Source: Sphaerisporangium sp040685555
Lineage (GTDB): Bacteria > Actinomycetota > Actinomycetes > Streptosporangiales > Streptosporangiaceae
Direction: 5' to 3'
DNA length: 64,000 nt
Assembly (NCBI RefSeq): GCF_040685555.1
Contig: NZ_JBFBIK010000010.1
Location: 1 to 64,000 of the forward strand
Under the pieces are notes generated by a model, which was not told the origin of the DNA, did no database searches, and saw nothing but the letters and a program-made list of their open reading frames with translations. This document shows positions 57,040-64,000 of this stretch, piece after piece; positions within the stretch are counted from its first letter, which is position 1; each line of letters begins with the position of its first letter. The translations under genes were made by a program, and so were the position numbers.

Positions 57040-58593
57040 ATGACCGTTTTGGGCACCCGGCCGGGCGTCCGCCCCGAGGGCACGATCGCGGGCCGCCGGC
57101 CAAGCCGGTGGTCGGTGCTCGCCCTGCTCTGTTTCAGCCTGCTGCTGATCGCCGTGGACGCCACGGTCCTGCACATCGCCGTGCCCGCGCTGACCGCCGC
57201 CCTGGAGCCGTCGGCGGTCGAGCTGCTGTGGATCATCGACGTCTACTCGCTGGTCGTGGCCCCGCTCCTGGTCACCTTCGGCACCCTCGGCGACAGGTAC
57301 GGAAAGCGGAGGTTCGTCCTCGCGGGCTATGTGGTCTTCGGGGTCGCCTCGCTGTCCGCAGCCTTCGCGGGCAGCTCGCTCACCCTGATCGCCTCCCGGG
57401 CGCTCCTCGGCGTCGGCGGAGCGATGATCATGCCTGCCACATTGTCGATCATCAGGCAGGTCTTCACCGACCGCCGCGAGCGCGCCATCGCCCTCGGCGT
57501 GTGGAGCGCGGTCGCCGCCGGTGGCGCCGCCGTCGGCCCGCTGGTCGGGGGCGTCCTGGTCGAGCACTTCTGGTGGGGCGCGGTCTTCCTGATCAACGTC
57601 CCGCTGCTCGTCGTGGCGCTGCCCCTGGCCATGCGCCTGCTGCCGGAGTCACCGGGGAACCCCGGCCACCGGTGGGACGCGCCGAGCGCGGTGCTCTCCA
57701 CCCTCGGCATCCTGTTCCTCGCCTTCGGCCTGAAGGAGGCCGGGCACGGCGCGACGCTCGGCTTCGGCCCCGCGATCGCCATCCTCCTCACGGGCGTCGG
57801 GCTGCTCGCGTGGTTCACCGCCCGCCAGCGCGGGCTCGCCCATCCCCTGCTCGACATCGGCCTGTTCGCCCAGCGCGGCTTCGCCGTCGGGGTCCTGTGC
57901 GTGCTGCTCTCGGTCTTCGCGCTGGTCGGCCTGGAGCTGATGCTCGCGCAGTACCTCCAGCTGGTCCTCGGCGACAGTCCCCTGCGGGCCGGGGTGCGCA
58001 TGCTCCCCCTCATGGTCGCGGCCATCGCGGGAGGGCTCTGCGCCGCGCACATCCTGCAGCGCCTCGGCCTGCGCGCGACCATGGCGGGCGGCCTCGCCCT
58101 CGCGGGGCTGTCCCTGGCGCCCACCATCGCCTGGGGCACCGAGCAGCACCCGCTCATGCTCTGCCTGTGCTTCGCCGGCATCGGCTTCGGCGTCGAGGTC
58201 GCGCTGCTCGCCGCCTCCGACACGATCATGGCGTCCGCGCCGGAGTCACGCGCCGGCGGAGCGGCCGCGATCGAGGAGACGGCGTACGAGCTGGGCGCCG
58301 GCCTCGGAGTCGCCGTGCTCGGCACGATCACCACGATCGTGTACGCGCCGTCCGTGGGCACCGTGCCCGGGGTCGAGCCCCAGGCGATGGGACAGGCCAG
58401 GGAGTCGCTCGCCTCGGCGGCCCATATCGCCGGAGAGGTCGGCGGGCCGGCCGGCGGCGCCCTGATGGAGGCGGCGCGGGCCGCGTTCGTCACGGCGCTG
58501 CACTCGACCGTCGTGGTCAGCGTGGTGCTCCTGGGCGTCACCGCGCTCACCGCCGTGCTCCTGCTGCCACGCCGCGGATCCACCCGTGCATGA
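57040..58593 (+). CDS. MFS drug-efflux transporter (DHA2, 14-TMS type)
   Basis: A 517-aa proton-coupled exporter. The first helix carries the family motif around DATVLHIAVPALT, and helix 2-3 has the GDRYGKRRFVLAG motif A loop. Around 14 hydrophobic segments can be counted, with a final helix near the C-terminus, matching the EmrB/SmvA group. ATG 57040 follows GAGGG. Substrates are unknown; genes of this class often sit beside a regulator, but none is adjacent here. Confidence 0.9.
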   Translation: MTVLGTRPGVRPEGTIAGRRPSRWSVLALLCFSLLLIAVDATVLHIAVPALTAALEPSAVELLWIIDVYSLVVAPLLVTFGTLGDRYGKRRFVLAGYVVFGVASLSAAFAGSSLTLIASRALLGVGGAMIMPATLSIIRQVFTDRRERAIALGVWSAVAAGGAAVGPLVGGVLVEHFWWGAVFLINVPLLVVALPLAMRLLPESPGNPGHRWDAPSAVLSTLGILFLAFGLKEAGHGATLGFGPAIAILLTGVGLLAWFTARQRGLAHPLLDIGLFAQRGFAVGVLCVLLSVFALVGLELMLAQYLQLVLGDSPLRAGVRMLPLMVAAIAGGLCAAHILQRLGLRATMAGGLALAGLSLAPTIAWGTEQHPLMLCLCFAGIGFGVEVALLAASDTIMASAPESRAGGAAAIEETAYELGAGLGVAVLGTITTIVYAPSVGTVPGVEPQAMGQARESLASAAHIAGEVGGPAGGALMEAARAAFVTALHSTVVVSVVLLGVTALTAVLLLPRRGSTRA

Positions 58594-58644
58594 CGGAAGC
58601 GATACAGGGCAATTGTCTGTGCAACGCGGACCGACCCCGAGAGA

Positions 58645-59415
58645 ATGGCAACCGTGAGACGAACCTTGCAGGATCTCGCTTCGCTGGCCGCCCGGCTGGG
58701 CGTCGGCGGGATCTTCTTCGCGAACGGCTGGCACAAGCTCGAGTTCGGGCTGACCGCGACGAGCGAGCAATTCGCGAAGATGGACGCCCCCGGGCCCGGC
58801 ATCTGGGCCGCCACGACCATGCTCATCGAGCTCATCGGCGGGGCACTCCTGGTCGCCGGCCTGGCCGTGCCCGCCTGCGGGCTCATACTCTTCGTCGAGG
58901 CGCTCGCGGTGTTCGTGCTGGTGAGCGGGGACACCGGCCTTCCGCTGACCGGCGGGGACATCAACCTCATCGTCGCGCTCGGCGCCGCCTCGGTGCTGCT
59001 GGCCGTCGTCGGGGCCGGGCGGCTGTCCATCGACCACCTGGTCGTGATCCGGCGGCGCGACGCGGAGGCGGCCGACGAGATGGCCGCCGACGCCGAGGCG
59101 GACGACGTGATCTCCTCGTGGCGCGAGACCTCACGCGAGACCACTCCGCCCAAGGACGCCAAGACGGTGGACGCCGACGTGAAGACCCCCGCGAAGGGTC
59201 CGGTGACGTTCCCCGAGGAGAAGCCGTCGTCCGGTGACACCGGGGAGGTCACCGCCCCGCGCAAGACGCGGCCCCGCCGACCCGCGCGGCCCGCGGGCGC
59301 CGCGGAGGACACCCCGGCCGAAAGCTCGGGCGACGCTCCCTCGGCGTCCGCAGACAAGCGCGACCGCCTCGTCGCCGGCGGCCGGAAGGCCACCACCGAC
59401 ACCGACGCCGGCTAG
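58645..59415 (+). CDS. DoxX-family membrane protein with long disordered tail
   Basis: A 256-aa protein. Residues 1-125 form a four-helix DoxX-like membrane domain (GVGGIFFANGWHKLEFGLTA, IELIGGALLVAG, GGDINLIVALGAASVLL). The C-terminal ~125 residues are hydrophilic Lys/Pro/Ala/Asp-rich and likely disordered. ATG 58645 or GTG 58654 could start it. DoxX proteins accompany quinone or thiosulfate oxidation in some organisms; the role here is open. The open frame ends just before an intergenic repeat cluster. Confidence 0.8.
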   Translation: MATVRRTLQDLASLAARLGVGGIFFANGWHKLEFGLTATSEQFAKMDAPGPGIWAATTMLIELIGGALLVAGLAVPACGLILFVEALAVFVLVSGDTGLPLTGGDINLIVALGAASVLLAVVGAGRLSIDHLVVIRRRDAEAADEMAADAEADDVISSWRETSRETTPPKDAKTVDADVKTPAKGPVTFPEEKPSSGDTGEVTAPRKTRPRRPARPAGAAEDTPAESSGDAPSASADKRDRLVAGGRKATTDTDAG

Positions 59416-59436
59416 GCGCCTGACACCGCTCCATCC

Positions 59437-59536
59437 CGGCTCCTGACCACCGCTTCACCCCGGCCCCTGCCGGACCACCGCCCTGGCCATGCCGGACCAC
59501 CGCGCCGGCCCCTGCCGGACCACCGCCTCGGCCCCT
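59437..59536 (+). repeat. Short tandem repeat cluster, ~22-bp unit
   Basis: About four imperfect copies of a GC-rich unit ending in GGACCACCGC, starting at 59437, 59461, 59484 and 59506. The copies at 59461-59481 and 59506-59526 are identical. They are non-coding in all frames and follow the DoxX gene. Too short and degenerate for a CRISPR array. Confidence 0.6.
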
Positions 59537-59818
59537 CTCGCCTCCGCCTGCCTCCGTGCCTTCCCCGGAGCCGGGGGTCTCGTCGCGCGCCCCTTCCAGC
59601 GTGCCGCCGCCCCCCTCCCCTCACCGACAACTATTTTCGTCTTGAAAGTTAGTATCGTCGGCCACAGGGTAGTCCTGTTTTCGCAAGAGCCTCTTCGAAA
59701 GCGGGCGACATCAAGCGATATAAGCGACACCGAAAGGAGCAGGGACCGAGAAGGCGTTTAAACAAGGCCATGCACATCCATATATTTGATTGCCCGAACG
59801 CAGTCACAAGGAGATCCC
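59537..59818. other. Intergenic region, AT-richer, before the reductase gene
   Basis: 282 bp without a convincing gene. It is AT-richer than its surroundings, with TATATTTGAT near 59790 just before the reductase ribosome-binding site, so it likely carries that promoter. No clear -35/-10 pair was identified. Confidence 0.4.
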
Positions 59819-60391
59819 ATGCGAAAGATAATCGTGTCCCTGTTCACGACTCTTGACGGCTTCGCCACGGGCCCGAAAGGGGACATGGGCTGGGTTACCG
59901 ATAATTTCGGGGAGAACACCGGGAAGTATGCCCATGACCAGCTATTCGCAGCGGACCTTCTCCTTCTCGGACGAGTCACCTATGAGATCATGGCCGGTTC
60001 CTGGCCGTCCATGACCGACGACTCCGGGTTCGCCGACAGGATGAACGAGCTCCCCAAGATCGTGTTCTCCAGGACTCTCAAGGAGCCTCTCACCTGGAAC
60101 AACGCGACCCTCGCCAAGAGCGACATCAAGCGCGAGGTGTCGCGGCTGAAGGACGAGCCGGGCGATGACATCCTCATCTACGGCAGCGTCAGCATCGTAC
60201 GCGAGCTGATGAAACTCGGCCTGGTCGACCGGTTCCGTCTCTGGGTTCACCCCGTCACGCTGGGGGCCTCCGGCGCCGATTCCATTTTCGACGGATACGA
60301 CAAGAACGAGCTCAAGCTCGTCGACACGACCATCCTCGATTCGGGGGTGGTCCTGCTCGATTACGAGCCCGTGACGACCTCCGGCGCCTGA
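59819..60391 (+). CDS. RibD-C/DHFR-like reductase family protein
   Basis: A 190-aa protein of the dihydrofolate-reductase-like RibD C-terminal family. It begins MRKIIVSLFTTLDGFATGPK, the conserved start, with a DLLLLGRVTYEIMAGSWP motif and an ILIYGSVSIVRELMKLGLVD nucleotide-binding segment. AAGGAG lies 6 nt upstream of ATG 59819. It is probably NADPH-dependent; true substrate is uncertain, since many members are not riboflavin enzymes. AT content of its 5' part is higher than the neighbours, a mild sign of transfer. Confidence 0.88.
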   Translation: MRKIIVSLFTTLDGFATGPKGDMGWVTDNFGENTGKYAHDQLFAADLLLLGRVTYEIMAGSWPSMTDDSGFADRMNELPKIVFSRTLKEPLTWNNATLAKSDIKREVSRLKDEPGDDILIYGSVSIVRELMKLGLVDRFRLWVHPVTLGASGADSIFDGYDKNELKLVDTTILDSGVVLLDYEPVTTSGA

Positions 60392-60658
60392 CGACCACCA
60401 CGCGAAGCGAACTTCCCAGACATAACGCTCCACGGCCCTCTTCCTTCGACCCCGGCTCCACCGGAAACGGCATCGCCTCGACCGGACACCGAGAACTCCT
60501 CCGGCCGAGGCGATACCCCATGGGAACCCCCCGTTTTCCGGTAGGACCGGAAAGATGTCGCCCTGCTCGTGGCGGCCCTCACTAACGAGCACACGAGCCG
60601 CGCCCCCGGGCCAGCCGTTCACGCGGACGGCCACTGGACGAGCGGGAGAGCCGGTTGC

Positions 60659-61003
60659 TCAGCGGCGCAGGGACGCTCTGAGCCTGGTGACGTCAGGATG
60701 CGGCTCCCAGCCACGGCCGGCACAGGTCGCCAGGGCCACGCCCGCCGCCTCGCGCAGCGATTCGAGCAGCGCCGCCGGGTCGATCTCCTCGGCGGCCCGG
60801 ACGGTTGCCCCGTGCCCTCTCAGCTCTACCGCGTACCCATCCCCGCCACGCCTGACCAGTGCTTCGTACGGGCCGTCCATGAAGGTCAGTGCGCATGTGG
60901 CGGACGCGCCTCGGACGAGGTCTCCCAGCTCGGCCAGCCACCAGGCGAGGATCGTGACGGGAAAGTCGAACCATCCGGCTTCCGGGAAGTCCTCGCCGCC
61001 CAC
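60659..61003 (-). CDS. Immunity-protein-like protein with uncertain start
   Basis: From a GTG at 61003 the 114-aa frame reads VGGEDFPEAGWFDFPVTILA, then a WWLAELGDL helix, ATCALTFMDGPYEALVRRGG and a helical C-terminus. The aromatic, compact layout recalls immunity proteins of polymorphic-toxin loci, but I cannot name a family. The natural start may lie slightly upstream (frame continues through VW), and there is no ribosome-binding site, so the 5' end may be lost. It abuts a decayed Hint-domain fragment in a different frame, consistent with deletion of a toxin gene that fused its remnants. Confidence 0.5.
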   Translation of the reverse strand: MGGEDFPEAGWFDFPVTILAWWLAELGDLVRGASATCALTFMDGPYEALVRRGGDGYAVELRGHGATVRAAEEIDPAALLESLREAAGVALATCAGRGWEPHPDVTRLRASLRR

Positions 61004-61044
61004 CCGCAGCCAGACGGGGCCGACGATGCAGCCACGTGCCCGGC

Positions 61045-61155
61045 ACGGGTGCCGTCGGCCATGAGCACCGGCGTGTCGCCGGTGAAGCTGTTGCCCAGGC
61101 ACGCGTTTCCGAGCTTGCCGAGCTGGAACGCCTTGCCGACCACTGACGCCCGAGG
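61045..61155 (-). pseudogene. Decayed Hint-domain (polymorphic toxin) fragment
   Basis: The minus strand reads PRASVVGKAFQLGKLGNACL, then GNSFTGDTPVLMADGTRAGH, before losing similarity. NSFTGDTPVLMADGTR is the start of Hint (intein-like) domains found just before toxin tips in RHS/YD and other polymorphic toxins. A stop sits right upstream and the rest of the Hint is missing, so it is a remnant. The nucleophile position that precedes N-S-F is Gly here instead of Cys. Confidence 0.55.
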
Positions 61156-61253
61156 TCAAGCCCCGTGGGAAGATCCGGGCCTGGCACGAAGAGCGCCGGG
61201 CCGCGCGGGAAGAGCCTGCGCCGGAGAGCCTGGTCGCGGCGAAAAGCCGGTTC

Positions 61254-62261
61254 TCAGTGTCTTCTGGTGCTGTCGCGGATGGTCAGGCGGGGTTCCAGGA
61301 GGGTGGAGTCGGGGACGGTGACGCCCTCGAGCTTGGCCATCAGCAGGCGGACCGCCTGGTGGCCGACGTCGGCGGCGGGGATGAGCACCGAGGTCAGCGC
61401 AGGGCTGGCCCGCTCGGCGACGTCGTCGGGACAGATCGCCACCACCGACACGTCCTCCGGCACCCGCCTGCCCAGCACCCGCAGCGCGCCCAGAACGTGG
61501 CCGACCGCCGCCTCATTGTGCACGACCAGCCCGGACAGCCCGGGATGCTGTTCCAGCAGCGCCTTGACGGTGGCGCACACCTCGTCGAAGCTCTCCTCGC
61601 ACGGCCAGGCGATCGTCGTCATGCCGTGCCCCTGACCGGCCTCGGCGAAGCCCTCCATGGTGCGCTCGGCGTACCCGGTGCCGCGCTTGTAGACGACGGT
61701 CGGGGCGCCGAGCAGCGCGATCTCCCGGTGGCCGAGCGAGGCGAGGTGGTCGGCGCAGACGGCGCCCGCACGCGCGAAGTCGAGGTCCACGCAGGTGAGC
61801 CCGGAGGCGTCGGCCGGGAACCCGATCAGCACGCTCGGCTCGCCCAGCTCGCGCAGCAGCGGCACGCGCTGGTCGTGGATCTCCACGTCCATGAGCACGA
61901 GCCCGTCCACGAGCGCGCTCGCGGCGACGCGCCTGAGCCCGTCGGGGCCCTCGTCGGCGGTCATCAGCAGCACGTCGTGGTCGAACTGGCGTGCCGTGGT
62001 CACCACCGAGGTGGCGAACTGCATGAGAACGGGCAGGTGCATGCCCGCGCGCAGCGGCAGGACCAGCGCGATCACGTTCGATCGCTTGCTGGCCAGCGCC
62101 CTCGCCCCCGCGTTCGGGTGGTAGCCGAGCGCGCGGACGCTGCGCATCACGCGCTGGCTGGTCGTCGCGGAGATCGCCCGTTTGCCGCTCAGCACGTACG
62201 ACACCGTGCTGACGGCGACCCCGGCGTGCTTGGCGACGTCGGCGATGGTGACCGTTCTCAA
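61254..62261 (-). CDS. LacI-family transcriptional regulator
   Basis: A 335-aa repressor. Residues 1-60 are the LacI HTH (TIADVAKHAGVAVSTVSYVL) with hinge helix (ALASKRSN); residues ~60-335 are a periplasmic-binding-like effector domain. The start is TTG 62261 with GGGGGGCG upstream, overlapping the upstream GH3 stop (TTGA). LacI regulators beside GH3 enzymes usually sense the sugar product or substrate, so it probably controls the beta-glucosidase. Confidence 0.88.
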   Translation of the reverse strand: MRTVTIADVAKHAGVAVSTVSYVLSGKRAISATTSQRVMRSVRALGYHPNAGARALASKRSNVIALVLPLRAGMHLPVLMQFATSVVTTARQFDHDVLLMTADEGPDGLRRVAASALVDGLVLMDVEIHDQRVPLLRELGEPSVLIGFPADASGLTCVDLDFARAGAVCADHLASLGHREIALLGAPTVVYKRGTGYAERTMEGFAEAGQGHGMTTIAWPCEESFDEVCATVKALLEQHPGLSGLVVHNEAAVGHVLGALRVLGRRVPEDVSVVAICPDDVAERASPALTSVLIPAADVGHQAVRLLMAKLEGVTVPDSTLLEPRLTIRDSTRRH

Positions 62262-64000
62262 CGATCGCCCCCCGTGGCTCCCGGCCCGGTCGCCTGTGCG
62301 GTTCTCTGTGCGGGCGCCGGTGTGAAGGCCAGCTCGCTCACCGTGACCCCCTCGTTCTCGAACACGACATAAAGATCATGCACCCCGGCGGCGCCCGCAA
62401 GCGGGCATCCGACGCCGACGAGGTCGTACCTGTTCCTCGATGGTGCCACCGACACGGCGCCGACGACCTCCCCGAAGAGCGGATCATCGAGCCGCAGCGT
62501 CAGTACGCCGCCCTCGGTGCTCGCGACCGTCAGCTCGCACGCGGCGGCGCCGCCGGCGAAGTCGACCTCCTTGAAGGCGATCCACCCGCCGGGGTCGGTC
62601 CCCCGCACGGCGTCTCCGGCCACCCGGGTTGCGTCACGGAGCACGATTCCGTCGTACTCGTCGTTGTCCGCCGCGTCCAGAGGGCGGGCGTAGGGATCGC
62701 GCGCCGGGATCCGCTCGCCGGCCACGTCAAAGCGCCCGCAGAGCCGGATGTCGCGCGCGGAGCTGCCCACCAGCACCTTGTGCGGCGCGTCCTCCACCAC
62801 GAACCTGCCCCGGGTGACGTCCCAGAACGCCAGGTCCGCCACCTGGACGGCCATGGTCACGGTACGGCTCTCGCCGGGCGCGAGCCGTACCCGCTCGAAG
62901 CCGCGGAGCTGGCGCAGCGGCTGCTTGACGCGGGAGCGCCGCTGGTGGGTGTAGAGCTGGACGACCTCGGTGCCGGGCCGGGACCCGGCGTTGGTGACGG
63001 TGACGGTGACCGTCAGCGTGTCGCCCGGCCCCACCGTCGCCGCCGACAGCCGCAGGTCCGAGTACGCGAAGCGCGTGTAGCTGAGGCCGTGCCCGAAGGG
63101 GTAGAGCGGTGTGCCCCGGTAGTACAGGTAGGTCGAGTCGGTGGCGATGATGTCGTAGTCGAAAAGGTCGGGCAGCTCGCGCGCCGAGCGGTACCACGTC
63201 TGGGTCAGCCTGCCCCCGGGGTCCTCGTCGCCGAACAGCACGGCGGCGAGCGCGTGGCCGTACTCCTGCCCGCCGTGCGAGGACCACACGATCGCGGGCA
63301 CGTTCTCCTCGGCCCAGGTGACCGCGAACGGGTAGCCGCTGCTGACGACCAGCACGGTGTCGGGGTTGGCCGCGTGGACCGCCTGGACCAGGGCCTCCTG
63401 GGCGGGCGGCAGCCCGAGGCCCGCCCGGTCCTCGGTCTCGCGGCCGTTGACGAGCGGGTGGTCCCCGACGACCACCACGGCCACGTCGGCGGTCGCGGCC
63501 AGCTCGGCGGCGGCCTGGGCGCCGCTCTGGACGAGCTCCAGGGTGAGGACGGCCGCCGCTTCCGGGTCGTCGGTCAGCCGCAGGGTGCCGTCCTGCGCCA
63601 GCCCGACATGGCGGCCGGTGAAGATGTGGCGGAGCGCCAGGGCGCCCCTGGGCCGCTCGTCCAGCCGGAAGGTCTGGCGCACCTCCCATCCGTTGGGGCC
63701 CGGCTGGTCGTTGACGAGCAGGCCGTCTTCGCCGGCCGAGACGTACCTGCCGTTGGCGACCGCCCGCAGCGCGTACGAGCCGCCGCCCCAGTCGAACAGG
63801 TCGAACCAGGTGACCCGCGCCTCGCACGCGGGCCTGACCGCGAGTGGCGCGCCGCCGTCCTCCCCGGCCGCCACGTACCCGCCCGCGGCGTGCAGGGCCA
63901 CCCGGTCGACGCCCTCGCGGAACTCGGTGACGCACCGCTTGGACAGTCCGGCGCGGGCCGTCACCGCGTACGGGAGCGTCCCGCTGTACCAGTCCTCCAT
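62258..64000 (-). CDS. GH3 beta-glucosidase, C-terminal part (runs off window)
   Basis: 580 residues of a glycoside hydrolase family 3 enzyme. Its 5' end, with the catalytic-nucleophile domain, lies beyond the window. In the visible part a fascin-like beta-trefoil (~30-155) is inserted, then GH3 C-terminal domain (VAVVVVGDHPLVNGRETEDR, AIVWSSHGGQEYGHALAA, YPFGHGLSYTRFAY), a fibronectin-III-like domain (~330-420) and a CBM6-like carbohydrate module (~455-565). It hydrolyses terminal beta-glucosyl or related linkages; specificity is unclear. It shares a four-base overlap with the LacI gene. Confidence 0.85.
   Translation of the reverse strand: MEDWYSGTLPYAVTARAGLSKRCVTEFREGVDRVALHAAGGYVAAGEDGGAPLAVRPACEARVTWFDLFDWGGGSYALRAVANGRYVSAGEDGLLVNDQPGPNGWEVRQTFRLDERPRGALALRHIFTGRHVGLAQDGTLRLTDDPEAAAVLTLELVQSGAQAAAELAATADVAVVVVGDHPLVNGRETEDRAGLGLPPAQEALVQAVHAANPDTVLVVSSGYPFAVTWAEENVPAIVWSSHGGQEYGHALAAVLFGDEDPGGRLTQTWYRSARELPDLFDYDIIATDSTYLYYRGTPLYPFGHGLSYTRFAYSDLRLSAATVGPGDTLTVTVTVTNAGSRPGTEVVQLYTHQRRSRVKQPLRQLRGFERVRLAPGESRTVTMAVQVADLAFWDVTRGRFVVEDAPHKVLVGSSARDIRLCGRFDVAGERIPARDPYARPLDAADNDEYDGIVLRDATRVAGDAVRGTDPGGWIAFKEVDFAGGAAACELTVASTEGGVLTLRLDDPLFGEVVGAVSVAPSRNRYDLVGVGCPLAGAAGVHDLYVVFENEGVTVSELAFTPAPAQRTAQATGPGATGGDR

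Noticed and set aside
59461..59526. Possible CRISPR-like repeat
   Set aside because: Spacers would be only 1-3 bp and the units are imperfect; no cas genes.
59489..59761. 90-aa plus-strand open frame in the DoxX-reductase gap
   Set aside because: Runs through the repeat cluster, no ribosome-binding site and no conserved look.

Overview
The DNA is GC-rich with strong G/C third-position bias, many GTG starts and gene families typical of Actinomycetota: DUF397/XRE-DUF5753 pairs, DUF3145, DUF5998, DUF7455, a HrdB/SigA-type sigma factor with a long Lys/Ala-rich and acidic N-terminus, and a PucR-type FasR. The gene set looks like a chromosome of a filamentous actinomycete, possibly Streptosporangiales. 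The genus is inference. No rRNA, tRNA, CRISPR array or intact insertion sequence was seen.

Layout. 1-6.9 kb: membrane-anchored trypsin-like protease, WYL regulator, HhH-PHP phosphoesterase, a YgiB/YgiC-like pair (small membrane protein plus ATP-grasp ligase), a decayed HNH/DUF1524 gene and a secreted lamin-tail protein. 7.0-13.3 kb: the type II fatty-acid synthesis operon fasR-fabD-fabH-acpP-fabF-accD, closed by a strong hairpin. 13.4-15.7 kb: a WhiJ/AbaA-type regulatory trio and DUF3145. 15.9-20.6 kb: a compact cassette of intracellular subtilase, sigma-70-family factor, 161-aa partner and TPR-CHAT protease. This is the strongest candidate here for an undescribed signalling or conflict system.

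20.7-28.5 kb: rhodanese, DUF5998, a Pat-type GNAT/acyl-CoA-synthetase fusion, a PfkB kinase and a RecQ helicase fused to a phosphoribosyltransferase-like domain. 28.6-36.5 kb: a TauD-like dioxygenase, then topoisomerase IV subunits parC and parE facing each other across three small genes. 36.8-46.2 kb: GNAT, YaaA, the primary sigma factor, a PAS-PAS-GAF-SpoIIE phosphatase and conserved genes of unknown role.

46.3-52.1 kb: a complete peptide-type ABC importer operon with a fused double ATPase and a terminal lipoprotein. 52.3-56.8 kb: a membrane-anchored tandem AAA+ (CbxX type) next to a TPR-membrane-split-barrel protein. 57.0-60.4 kb: MFS exporter, DoxX protein and RibD/DHFR-like reductase. 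60.6-61.2 kb: a decayed polymorphic-toxin Hint fragment butted against an immunity-like gene. 61.25-64 kb: a LacI regulator overlapping a GH3 beta-glucosidase that runs off the window.

Most of the window is core metabolism and information processing. The accessory-looking parts are the CHAT cassette, the AAA/TPR pair, the two decayed loci and a near-identical 19-bp element found at two places 8.7 kb apart.
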